Assembly (NCBI GenBank): GCA_964016985.1
Contig: OZ024833.1
Location: 63,319,463 to 63,383,462 of the forward strand
DNA: 64,000 nucleotides
Reading direction: 5' to 3'
Origin: Anodontia alba
Taxonomy: Eukaryota > Mollusca > Bivalvia > Lucinida > Lucinidae
Part shown: in pieces, positions 49,101-61,100 of the stretch
Layout of the letters: every line of letters begins with the position of its first letter
Position numbering within the stretch: the stretch's first letter is position 1
Notes under the pieces: model-generated
What the model saw: the letters and a program-made list of their open reading frames with translations, nothing else
Database searches by the model: none
Told to the model about the DNA's origin: nothing
Position numbers and translations under genes: made by a program

Positions 49101-52100
49101 CGTTAAAACTTTGATCATTAAATGTGGCATATAGTTATATTTTTGCTGAAAAAATGTGAGTAGCTTTTGCATTTGCAAAAACTACTCACATTTTTTCGGC
49201 AAAAATAACTATGAATTAGGTATTGTACTTACTAGAACAGTTAACATTTTTACCACTAACAAGCTCGTTAAGCAGTGATTTTTTTAGGGGTGCGTCCTGC
49301 GTCCTGTACGCATAATTTTGCCAGAGGACGCAAAAAAACAGCCTCGGTGAGTCCCGTGGACTCATAAAATTCTCGAATGTATGCACGTTTTGCTTCTTGA
49401 AATCTACTTTCATTTTCGGAAAAAGCGAATGCGCAAGCAGTGTTTCAGTACCGTGTTTGGTAAAAGCCAATACTGAAAGGTGTTGTATCTCTACTGTACA
49501 CCGATTTTACCTATACAGTCAAAAATCAATACCAAGTTGTCCAGTACCGGAGGAAACCGTAGTGGACACTAAAGTATTGGTTTTTAGTCTGTTGAGAACT
49601 TTTATCGTAACACCGACATTGACATTGCAATTGTCAACAGGAAACGGCGATCATTTTTTTGTTTCTATTTTTTTTTTTTTTTTTGGATGAAGAAAAAGAT
49701 GCACCCTAAAAAGATAATAAAACTAGACCCCTTACAGCAAACGCTATTCGGTCTGCTACGTCAGCAAATCAGACTGGTCAACACAGACAACAAAGTCTGT
49801 GACTGCCGATGATGGCGATCTCGATAACGGAAACCCCCAGTTCCAAAATGAACCCACAAAGCAACAGACAAAAAAAAGTCTCTGCTTTGTATTATGGTCT
49901 AGTCAAAACAGACAAAATGTCTGTCATTAATTATGTACCACAGGTATTTGATCATCTGTCACAAAAACTGAAGTTTTATGAAAACATTTTCATAAACATG
50001 CAGGTGAAAACATTTTCTTAACACTTCTGTTTGAATAGACAGTGGTACTATAGTTTCATATTTCTCAGGAAGTTTTCTGGAAAGAATTAAAGCAACTCAG
50101 TCACCACTATTTACTTTTATTGCACATCCAATTAAAATACTTAGAAAGTAATTATAAAACACTGTTACACAAGTTTAAATGAAAAATAGTTTGTGGGATG
50201 CATGAATTCTGGACCTAGAGAGTCCCAGGACCCATAAAGGCAAAATTGTAAAAAAATCACTGGTTAAGCTTACAATGCTTTGAACAACTGGGCCCAGCAT
50301 TTATTGGATGGAAAAAGCACATCTGAAGCTATACATTCCACTTATGGATTATGAAAAGTCAGTGAGTGCCAAAAATCCCCTGTTCATACTTACTTACTAC
50401 TAAAGTTTACGTTTACATAGATGGGCTAGTAAGAATGCACTATTAGCAAACAGTTAAACATAGATCAAATGCCTCAAAATTTTATTTATATTTGCTATGT
50501 AGATTATTCACATGAAAAGTCAAGCCTTATTTTCTCAGAAAAATGAAAAAAAGAACCTTAGAATGTTGTCTGTTGCTTTGTTAATGACACTTTTAGGGTT
50601 GAATTTCAAGGTATGTAGTAAACTTTATAAACACTGTAATGTTGAACTGGTGCTTTGTATTACATCAAGTATGTGTTGCCAGGTCATAGGATCACACAAG
50701 ATACTGGGAACTTCATTGACGTAGTAATCCGTTTTTTATGTTGTGGCTCTGCCGATCTTTTTTATATCATTTTAGATGCCTCTGAGATAGCACAAGCTAA
50801 ATTAAAAGGCTTAGATCAGACTGTGCCGGTAGCAAGTCAGAAACCTCTATATGGCCAGAACAACCAAGTAAAGTATGCTGGTCGAGCTACCTCAATACAC
50901 CTACTAATACTGAATCTTTAGATCAGTTTTGATGAAAACAAATTACTTAACAGCTGAAGTGCTATTAAAAAAGAGGTGTTTTTTTTTTCTCAAGAAAATA
51001 AGATGACATTTCATGTGAACTGTCTGCATAGCAGTTCTCATGAAATGTCAAGCTTAATTTTTTCAAATATTAGCTCGCCTGTACGAAGTACAAGGAGAGC
51101 TATTGTAGTCACCCCGGTCGTCCGTGTTTGCGTTTGCGTTTGCGTTCCCGTTCCCGTCACACTGCGTTAAAGTTTTTCAAATGCTTATATCTCAACAGTC
51201 ACTCCTCACAGAGGCATCAGATTTGGAACTTAGGTACCTTGGAGGGTCTTCTGAGATTCCAAGAGAATAAACCCCTGGGTTCATGCCCCTGGGTGGGGCT
51301 AGGGGTCAGAATCTAGGACACCTTTGTAATACTGTGTTAAAATTTTTCAAATTCTTATATCTTGACTTTCACTCCTCATAGAGCATTCATATTTAGAATT
51401 CGGGTACCTGGAGGAGTCTTCTGAGATTCCAAAAGAACATACCCCTGGGTTCATACCTCATGGTGGGCCTTGGAGTGGGGCTAGGGGTCAAAATCTAGGA
51501 CACATTTGTAAAATCTTATATGCCTACAGGTTATAGACACAACTGGTTATACATCAGCTAACTATGTGACATCGGTTTAAGTGTAAGAGAGTGAAGGTCA
51601 TGGTGACCTACATTTTACGGTCCAGATCACCTAGATTTCATGGTCCAGTGATTTTGCCTTATATCTTGAATACTATTTGTTGGATAAATGTCACACCTGG
51701 GATATTACTTCCATGTGACCCAATGAATGACCACTTACTATATCTAGGTCATTGTGACCTATATTTCATGGTTCAGTGATTTTGCCTTATATCTTGAATA
51801 CTATTTGTTGGATAAATGTCACACCTGGGGTATTAGTTCCTTGTGACCCGATTATTGACGTCAAAATATATCTCTGTTGGTGTGACCTATATTTCATGGT
51901 TCAGTGATTTTGCCTTATATCTTGAATACCATTTGTTGGATAAATGTCACACCTGGGATATTAGTTCCATGTGACCCAATGAATGACCACTTACTATATC
52001 TAGGTCATTGTGACCTATATTTCATGCTTCAGTGATTTTGCCTTTTATTTTTATTACTATTTTATGGAGAATTGTCATACCTGGATTATTATATCTATGT

Positions 52101-55100
52101 GACAAAATGATTTACATACAAATACATCTAGGTCAGTGTGACCTATATTATATGGTTGAATGATTTCGCCATATAACTTGTTAAGATCTTATTGTTTCCT
52201 AACGTTATCACCGAATTGATTCATCTTTGTTTGATGAATATTTTGCACATTGCAATCCAACCATCCCTCCCCACCCCACTCCCCAGGTCATGTCCAAATC
52301 AAGGTCACGGACTTAGAATTTTCCAGAAACAAAATGTGCAATATCAGGCGAGCTATCCTGTCTGGCGACAGGTCGTGTTTTAGAATGTTGTCTACTGCTG
52401 CTGTTAATGATGCGTAGGGGTCAATTTTTCAAACTATTTAATGAACACATTATAAATAAGAGTATGTGATCTGGTTCTCAGCATCATGTTGAGTGCTATA
52501 CCCACAAGATCACACAAGATGCTGGGAACCTGAACTGACATAATGACCCATTTCTTACATTGTGGAATTGACAATGATTTGGTTACCATTGTAGATGCCT
52601 CTGAGATAGCACAAGCTAAATTAAAAGGCTTAGATCAGACTGCACCAATAGCCAGTCCGAAACCTCCAAAAGACGTGAATACGTTCAAGAACAACCAAGT
52701 GAAGTACGCAGGTGGAGCTACCTCAATACCACCTGATCAAATGAAGTGCAATATACTGAAGGCTAAGAGAGAGGAAGAGATGAAGAATGCTGCGGCAGGT
52801 AAGTGTGGCCAGCATAAATTTATCATAGCTCTGTATAAGAGGAGAGTTTCTAGGTAAATGCTTTTCTTGTTTCTCCTTGAAAACGTATGTTGTAGGTACT
52901 TATTATGAGAATCTGATTGGTACCCATAACATATATTGTTTTGTCCTCCCACTTAAGGGGAGGGGGACATATTGTTCTTTGTGCAGATCCTGTTGGCATT
53001 GGTGTGACATTTTCATTTCTGCTCAATACCTTGTGAACCAGTGGTTGCATTCTTACCAAATTTTCATGGATATATAATTCGGACATAAGAAAGAACTGAT
53101 TAGATTTTGGTGACCTTGACATGATAGTTAAGGTCACAGCAGTAGAAAAACAAAAATTTGGTTGTGGGACATCTGTTTTCTCTGAAAACACTGTCACGTT
53201 ATTTTACTCATTTGAAGCCTCTTGGTGAGATGCTTCTAATGGGTATACATAACATATTTTTGTGGACAAGTGAGAAAATTATATAAATGTTGGCAACATT
53301 AACCCAGTGTATACTGAATAGACTCTACCACACTATTAATTGGAAGAGTCCAAATTCAATTTTAGGTACATCCGGCTATGAGGTATGCATTTTGCTAGAG
53401 AAAAATGGCTAAACTATTTGCAAACAGTGGAGACCCTGATCAGACGCTGCATTCTGCAGTATCTGATCTGGGTCTGCACTGTTTGCCTGTTACCCTTTTA
53501 TGGGTCTCCCAACTATAATGGGTTAATTAAGAGATACCATAAAAAATCATTTCATTTTTGATCCAGTTCAGTTAGGAGACTAACTGAAATTTTACAGGCT
53601 GTCAGATGCCACGTTTTATGATATTAACATCATATATTAATTTATTAAACCTTTCTTGGATAAAAATGTCTTTTTTTTTGAGGACTATGGAGCCTTTAAA
53701 TAAAGGTAATGTTACCAGTTTACATATTGCGAGCTGGACTAAGAAAGATGCTCAGAATACCTCAGTGGCATACAAATTATTCCAAGGTTATTTATTTGCC
53801 TGCATGTTCACTTGTTTAACTTTTATGCAATGTTTAGTGTTGAAGTTCTCTAATTCCTCATAGCAAAGCACCTACACAACCATTTGTTCTCATATGTTTA
53901 GCATACCAGTCACATGAAAATTCTGCTTCAATTGTTAAAACCTCATTTCATGAAAAAAAAAAAAAAAAGTGAGAAAAAAATAAATTTTTTGCTTGCTGAA
54001 TTTAATCGAAGAAGATTTTTGACCATTTCAGAATCCCAGTTAGATGGTAATCTCAAGGTTGATCTTTCTACAAAGAAAGTTGTGGAAGAGGTTGAGGAAG
54101 AGCAGAGGAGGTATTATTTTCCTTTTCATCTCATCTACTTGCACCTAAGAGTGGCAGCATATTTTCAAACAGAACATATTTCAAATGGGATTTGGAAAAA
54201 AGTCGAAGACTTATATGAATCTCTCTCCTGAAATTGTTGATAAGCAATTAAGTTCCATTCCTCAGAAAAGGGAGGAATGACATTTTCTAATGATTACTCA
54301 GGAAACACAGTTCTGTGTGAAAATAAATATATCATTTTGACTGAAGCTGCAGGGAAAACTGACCTCTTAACTTATGGAAATCATGCATGAAATTAGGTAG
54401 TAGGATTGAGATTTGGGTCCACAAGGCTGTATAAGGCTTTTTTTAAACAAAAAAGTATTGATATTTTTCTGCAAAAGCATGTAATGTGTACTCATTAGAA
54501 ATGCTTTGTTGAGGTACCGCTAGAGGGTACATACAATATATGTTTTTTATGAAAAAAAAAAAAAAAAAAAAAAAATTAGTTTTTATACCCCAATATAATT
54601 GGGTATTTTATAGATTCCAAACTCGATTGGACATTTTTATCAATTCATGAATTCTTTTTGGGTTGAATGTGTTAGTATGATCTTGGAATGGATCGATAAA
54701 CATTGAAATGCGATTGATCCATATTATTATTATTATTTTTTTTTTTTTGCATGTTAATTTCACTGAAAATAGGTTAGTCTAGATTAGGCTCAAAGACTCT
54801 TTATAACCTCTCTGCTGACCAAAGACTATTTAGTGCTTGTTATCTTTGCTACATAGGTTTGGGCCGCAACTTCAGAAAACATATACATGTTTGCCCAGTG
54901 AAGATTCAGAGCAGCCTGCGCATTTGCACAGTCTGATCAGAATCTTCTCTGGGCACATTTTGGATAGCCAAGGATATGAAGTTTCCTTATGCAGACAGCA
55001 ATGACTCTGATCAGACTATACGGATGCACACACCGATTTGAGTCTTTGGGCTCACACGTCAGAAGGTATTTTTTTCACATTGCGGCTCATATTTCAAAAG

Positions 55101-58100
55101 AATTTCAATTCTGGTTTCAATGCAGAAAAAATGCAACTTGTAAAACAAAAATCTGCCATTTCCATAAAGGGACTATACACTTGGTATATTTTCCACCATT
55201 TTTAAAGAAGGGAGACAGCTTTTGTGAATTCCATGTTTGCTTTCCTGTGCACTAAGTCCCTTATGAAAAGGAATGTACTCTAAAAGGAAAGAATTTGCTC
55301 CAAAGGGGAGCAAATTCTTGCCTTTTAGAGTGCACCGCTTTTCAGAAGGGAGGCAAAGCAATTTTGAAAGAGTTACCTCCCAGACAGTGTTTCGGTTCCT
55401 ATTGACCCTTGTCATGCTGAATAAATTAAGATGCTACGCCCACTTCTAATTTTCAGCCAATCAGATTACTTGATCCAGATTCTTGATATAAATTCACATA
55501 CTTAATGACAAACAGTGCAGATCCAGATCAGGTGGCTTCTTCAGAAGCCAACTGACCGGATCTACACTGTTTGCAAAGGCAGAGTGTATCTGGGCTCAGC
55601 AGGACGAGGGTTAAACAACAAAATTCAGTATTTGTTCTGGTATTTTCTGAGGAAGTAAAGAGTCTTTTAATCGGCTTGAAATATTTACATGTATGTTTCC
55701 CTAGTCTTTGTACAGAATAAAATTGCTTGCTGTCCCATTAACACATTGTAGTCTGGAGACCCATAAAAGGGTAATTGGAAAACAGTGCAGACCCAGGTCA
55801 GATGCCGCAGAATGCTGCATCTGATCAGGGTCTCCACTGTTTGCAAATAGTTTAGCCATTTTTCTCTAGGAATATATAAATCTCATATCCAGACATAGGT
55901 AAAATTGTAATTGGACTCACCCAATATATAGTGTGGGAGAGTCTATTCAGTATACAATTGGTTAAAGTGTTATTTAGATTACAGATGATAAAAATCCCTT
56001 CAACCCTTATAAGAATAAATGTGTAAGATGAGTGGATACACCTTAAAAAAATTTCTACCATAGTATAGTCAACTCTCGTTATCTCGAATTCCAAGGGACT
56101 GACTGAAATACTTCGAGATATCCGTATCCGTAAGAGCAATTTCTCCCCTTTTCCACATTATTTTGTTACCTGTTATCATAGTTTCTTGTTAAAACAGGGA
56201 CCAGATTTTCACTTCGAGATAAGCGGTAATTCGAAATAAGCGAGTTTGAGATAACGAGGTTCGATTGTATTTGAAACCTTTCAAACATTGGGGTTACTCT
56301 TAAGGAAAGGATTTGCTCCCAAATACAGTCGACTCTCGTTATCTCGAATTCCAAGGGTCTCTCTGAAATACTTCGAGATATCCATACCTCGACATATCAG
56401 ATTTGCAGAATAGAGGAAAAAAATAACCCGAACAATCACATTTAACAAATATATGTGTAACTGGACTCTTGAAGTTAGAGATATATTGACAATATTGTGG
56501 AAAAGAGGAGAAATTGCTCCTTAGGAGCAATTTCTCCTCTTTTTCACAATATTTTGTTACCTATTGTTAGATTTCCATGTTAACACAGGGACAAGATTTT
56601 CACTTTGAGATAAGTGGTTATTCTAGATAAGCGAGGTCAAGATAACGAGAGTCAACTGTAATTCATTGGAAGGGCCTCAGCGAAAGAATCCCTTCTGATG
56701 AATACACACAACAATTTTTAATTGAGATTTGGAGAAAACTATACCAGATTTATCATCAGAAATGCTCTTCCTTAAGTCCAGCAGGATAAGTAAGTTCTTA
56801 GAACCTTTCATGCCCTGGTAATAGAGGATAAAATCATAACTTTACATGTAAGCAGAAACTTTAGTAAGAAATGTAGGTAGAATCGGAGGGGCGGAGGTGG
56901 CTGTGTAGGGAAGGTAGGGTCTGGGTCTCCTAGATAATGTGAATTTTCCTATTGTTCAGGAAAGCAGGCAAAGAACTGTAGAAACAGAGTTCCAGTATAA
57001 TCTTGGCAGTATATAACATACTGCAGTATGCAAATTTGATCTGGCACAGTAGAGCTTACATTTAAAGAGCTTACATCTTAAAAGACATAGTCCATAATTA
57101 TTTGTCACGAATGTAGTCTTCTATGACTGAATATGAATTTAAGATAAAATCAAATGCATGTTCTGTTTGGTTTGCATGCTTGTGCAGTGATAGTTTGATT
57201 TGTAAATTTAGTTTTTGTGTGGATCAGTAGAAAACACCAGTTTGCTTGTTGGTGTATTTTTTTTTTGTGTGTGCTTGCAGGGGTTGTTATGAGGGTGGGG
57301 TGTGATCTGGAAGCATAGTGTTAATCAGCTTCTGGATATCTTCCATATTTGCCCTAAATATTTGGATCATGTAGACATGCCTTGGCAAACAAGATGGACT
57401 CAGATCAGTCTGCCCCTGAAGGAACAGTTTAATCAGGGTCTGTGTTGTTTGTCATTTGGTCATCATTGTTAGACACCAGTGGATTTGTTAAGGAGGAACA
57501 TTTGATGATATTTTTAGAGTAATTTTTGTAAAAACATCTGTTGTGGGTACTCATTAGAAGCACCGCAGTGAGGTGCTTCTAATGAGTACCCATTACATAT
57601 GTTTCTAGGGACAAATAGAGAAAATTATCCCACAGTCATCATCAAATACTCCTCCTTAACAAATCCTCTGTACACGCAATCACCAAGTAGTCAGATGACT
57701 TGTTTAAATTTTAGATCAGCCGACCTCGGTGGCTCAGTTGGATGCGCCGTCCGACTAGAGACCAGGAGGTCGCTGGTTCAACCCTCGCCGAGGTCGGCAA
57801 CATTCTTTCGTGTAGCTTGATCATGAAATATTTTCTATGGTCATTCTCTCCCTTCCGCTGATTCAAGAAGGGCAGTTGTCAGTTTCTGGAGAAAGAATGT
57901 GCACAATACTGGTTAACTGCTTAGAGGACTAAGCCTGCCCAGTAAACGTGTGGTTAGGTACCGTATTTACCATATATTTTCGGACACGTTAAAATAATTA
58001 TTTTATTTTTTGTCTGAATATTTAGGAAAATATAATTTAAAAAAAACCCGCCGTGTCCAAAAATTAAAGAAAATACCCGAAAAATTCCGATAAAAATGAA

Positions 58101-61100
58101 GATTTTAAGGTCTGTCATGCAGGTAGATCGGCGGTTTGTAGTACCTGAGTTTTTAATACTGACTATTATGGACCGTTTTTTGCTTGATAAATACGAAAAA
58201 TTAAACCACTGTTACTTTTTAACTGATCAGTGCAATGTCGGTCGGACAGGGCGCCATTTATAAATAAACTGAGTCACATGACCCCTCCTGTTGTTGAGAA
58301 AAATCCTGCCGGTATTGGCACACCTCAAAGATGGACTAGGTGTAAAGGGCTAAGTTCGTTGCGTAGAATCGTAGCAGATGGCAGATATCTGATTAGAATC
58401 TATTCTGTTTGTCAAAGATCGTTTCTGTAAGTGGATGAAACGGTTACTTTAGTTTTTTGTTGTTTTTTTTTAATTGTAACGGATTAGGTATATAATCACT
58501 TCTACAGCTTGGCTGTGGAAGCTGGCTTTTATGGCGACACTGGTAGAATGATTGGCTTTTTTACGAAGTTAAGCAATGGAAATCGCGGTTAGTATCTGGA
58601 TGGGTGACCGCGGTGCTTAAATTCGTAGAAGACCAGGTTTCACGCTACATTTTTTTTTTCGTTCCTAAAGCCATGAAAGATAGTAATGTATTTCATAGGA
58701 AAATGAAGTTACCATACCGACTCGTCATTATTTGCAGCTATGCAAAGGCTGAGCAGGGTTTTCCACGAGGTTGCCCAATCGCCCTGAGCAGACGATCATA
58801 AAATTGCGTAATATTAACGCACTGACAAAAGGTCGCTGATTGCCTATTTAATAGGAGTGCTTGTTTTAATAAGTATTAATGGAAATTAATTTTACAAGCT
58901 TCACTGCTTTGATCGTCACTATGATCGTTTTTATCTTGGTTATGAGGGAATGCCCATAATGAAAATTATATAATGGCGTCTTTTTACTTGACACGCCAAC
59001 ACACCATGTAGAGGAAACGTAACCTCGGGTGTCGTAAAGTTTGCATGTGACTAACACGTGGTATAGAACCACGTGGTTAATATGACGGTTTTTAAACGAT
59101 AACAATAAATAGTGTTACCGAGAAATAGACAGGTGCTATAATAGCTCCTCATTGAAAAACATTGAACGGTAATGAGATTTTGGCATGTTCCGCGGCCTTC
59201 ATTATTATTGTTTTTTTCTTCTTGCCTTTTTTTTTAGCTGTGTATAGGTAGATCAGTCCATTTGGACGAGGGGTGATTTCATCGTCTTCGAATGTATAGT
59301 AAGTGGCATGCGCAGTTTATAAGCTCGGTGATTTGAATAAACAAATAAAAGTTGTTTCTCCCTGAATGAAAACAGCCCTGACGGAAAATAATTTTTAACT
59401 GAGTTAATTTTTTAGACTCTACTACTTCCTTCTTACCTGTTAGAAAATGGCTTCGTCTATCAAAACATCCGTGAAAATGACAGCGACGCTGCGGGTTTGG
59501 TGTTGGATTTCATTGAAAATTCGGCTTTGTCCAGAGGCATTTTTGTGTCCGAAATTAGGAAATTGTCTTTTTCAAATTCAGGGGGTGTCCGAACTGTTAT
59601 GGTGCATTAAATTATCATATTTTGCAGAAAATAGGTGGTGTCCGAACATTAATGGTGTCCGAAAATATATGGTAAATATGGTAAACTGACCGCGCTCGAC
59701 ATGACCCCTGGGCTGTAAAACCCCAACACAAACAAACAAATTTTAGATTCGTATGGTAAGGAGCTAACTTGTCCAACAATTCCAGGGCCCAGTTGTTCAA
59801 AACTAATGATGTCGTTAGTTAACGATTCATTAAAATTTATATCGAGTGATATGCAAATATTCTGATTGTTTTTGCTGAAAAAATGTGAGTAGTGCAAAAG
59901 CTACTCACATTTTTTCAGCAAAAAATATCAGAATATTGTATATTGAATCCGCTAAAACAGTTAACAAAATGACCCCTAACAAGCTCGTTAAGCTAACATT
60001 GCTTTGAACAACTGGGCCCAGGTTTTTATGGCATGTGGTATTTAATAATAATTATTGTAAATTCCAGCCTCATTTCAGGAAATGACATAAACAGATGACA
60101 AATCTTTTTTTGTCAGTTATACTTTTTTTATTTTTCCACATCTCCAGATATGATGGTATCTTCTTCCAAAAAATATTGATATTACTGTTATTTCTCTATG
60201 AAAACATACATTGTGGTACTCATTAGATGCACCTCACTGTCAGAGACAACTCCTGTTAGTATCCACAAAATATATTTTCAGGGAGAAATAAGAAACTTAT
60301 CAATATTTTTGGTTAAAAAAAAAGATTTTATCTGTTTATCAGAAGTAAGGGGCAGTTTCAGTGTCATGTCTGGCACATTTTCAAGAAGGAGGAGGAAATA
60401 GTTTTCATTGCTGTATACAGCTAGTGAAAGGGAATGATTTTTTTCATAGAAGTTTTAACCCTTGTCCTGCTGAATAAATTAAGATGCCACGCCTACTTCT
60501 AATTTTTAGCCAATCAGATTACTTGATCCAAATTGTTGCTATAAATTCACATACTTAATGGCAAACAGTGTAGATCCAGATCAGTTGGCTTCTTCAGAAG
60601 CCAACTGATCTGGATCTACATTGTTTGCAAAGACGGTGTATATCCGGGTTCAGCAGGACAAGGGTTAAGCTGCATGTACACACATCTTTGTAATAAACAG
60701 AAAAAAAAACAATTAAAATCCTGTAATAAATCCTGTGAACCACAGAAAAACTAAAATCTTGTGCTTTCATATTGCTCATTTTAAGTTGTGTAGGCACTGC
60801 TTTACTAGTTCAACATGTGTGTCATTGCAGCTTTTGTTTTATTTATCTAAGCCTTGACTGTACTATTGCAGGTCATTATAATTTTTGTTTTATTTAATTT
60901 GATGCTTTTACTTCTATATATATAGGGTAGAATATTTTAATGGAATACAGTTTGAAGGCTTATTTCTGTTTTATTTTTATTCCCCATATCTCTAGATAAG
61001 GAGATTTTTTTCTTTCAACCAGAAAGGTATTGAGCCGGCCTTGGTGGCTCAGTTGGATGTGCGTCATCCTGGTGGTCAAGAGGTTGTAAGTTGGACCTGC

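Larger units (their letters stand above)
57718..59745 (+). mobile_element. SINE1, split by a 1.7 kb DNA element
   Basis: 57718-57960 has the head (GCCGACCTCGGTGGCTCAGT, box B GGTTCAACCCTCGCC) through TGTGGTTAGGTA. 59682-59745 continues TAAACTGACCGCGCTCGACA to the CAACACAAACAAACAAA tail. The break is the insertion of 57961-59681 at TA. Confidence 0.88.

Noticed and set aside
53606..53863. 85-aa ORF between exons L and M as an extra exon
   Set aside because: No phase-compatible acceptor and donor pair, and exons L and M already join in phase.
54111..54231. Read-through of exon M to the stop at 54231 as a terminal exon
   Set aside because: Composition changes to hydrophobic, unlike a tail; a GT donor at 54111 gives perfect phase to exon N. 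An alternative 3' end cannot be excluded without RNA.
58604..58801. 65-aa ORF as a transposase remnant of the 57961-59681 element
   Set aside because: No catalytic motif or recognisable transposase segment in the translation; it begins inside the 5S-like region.
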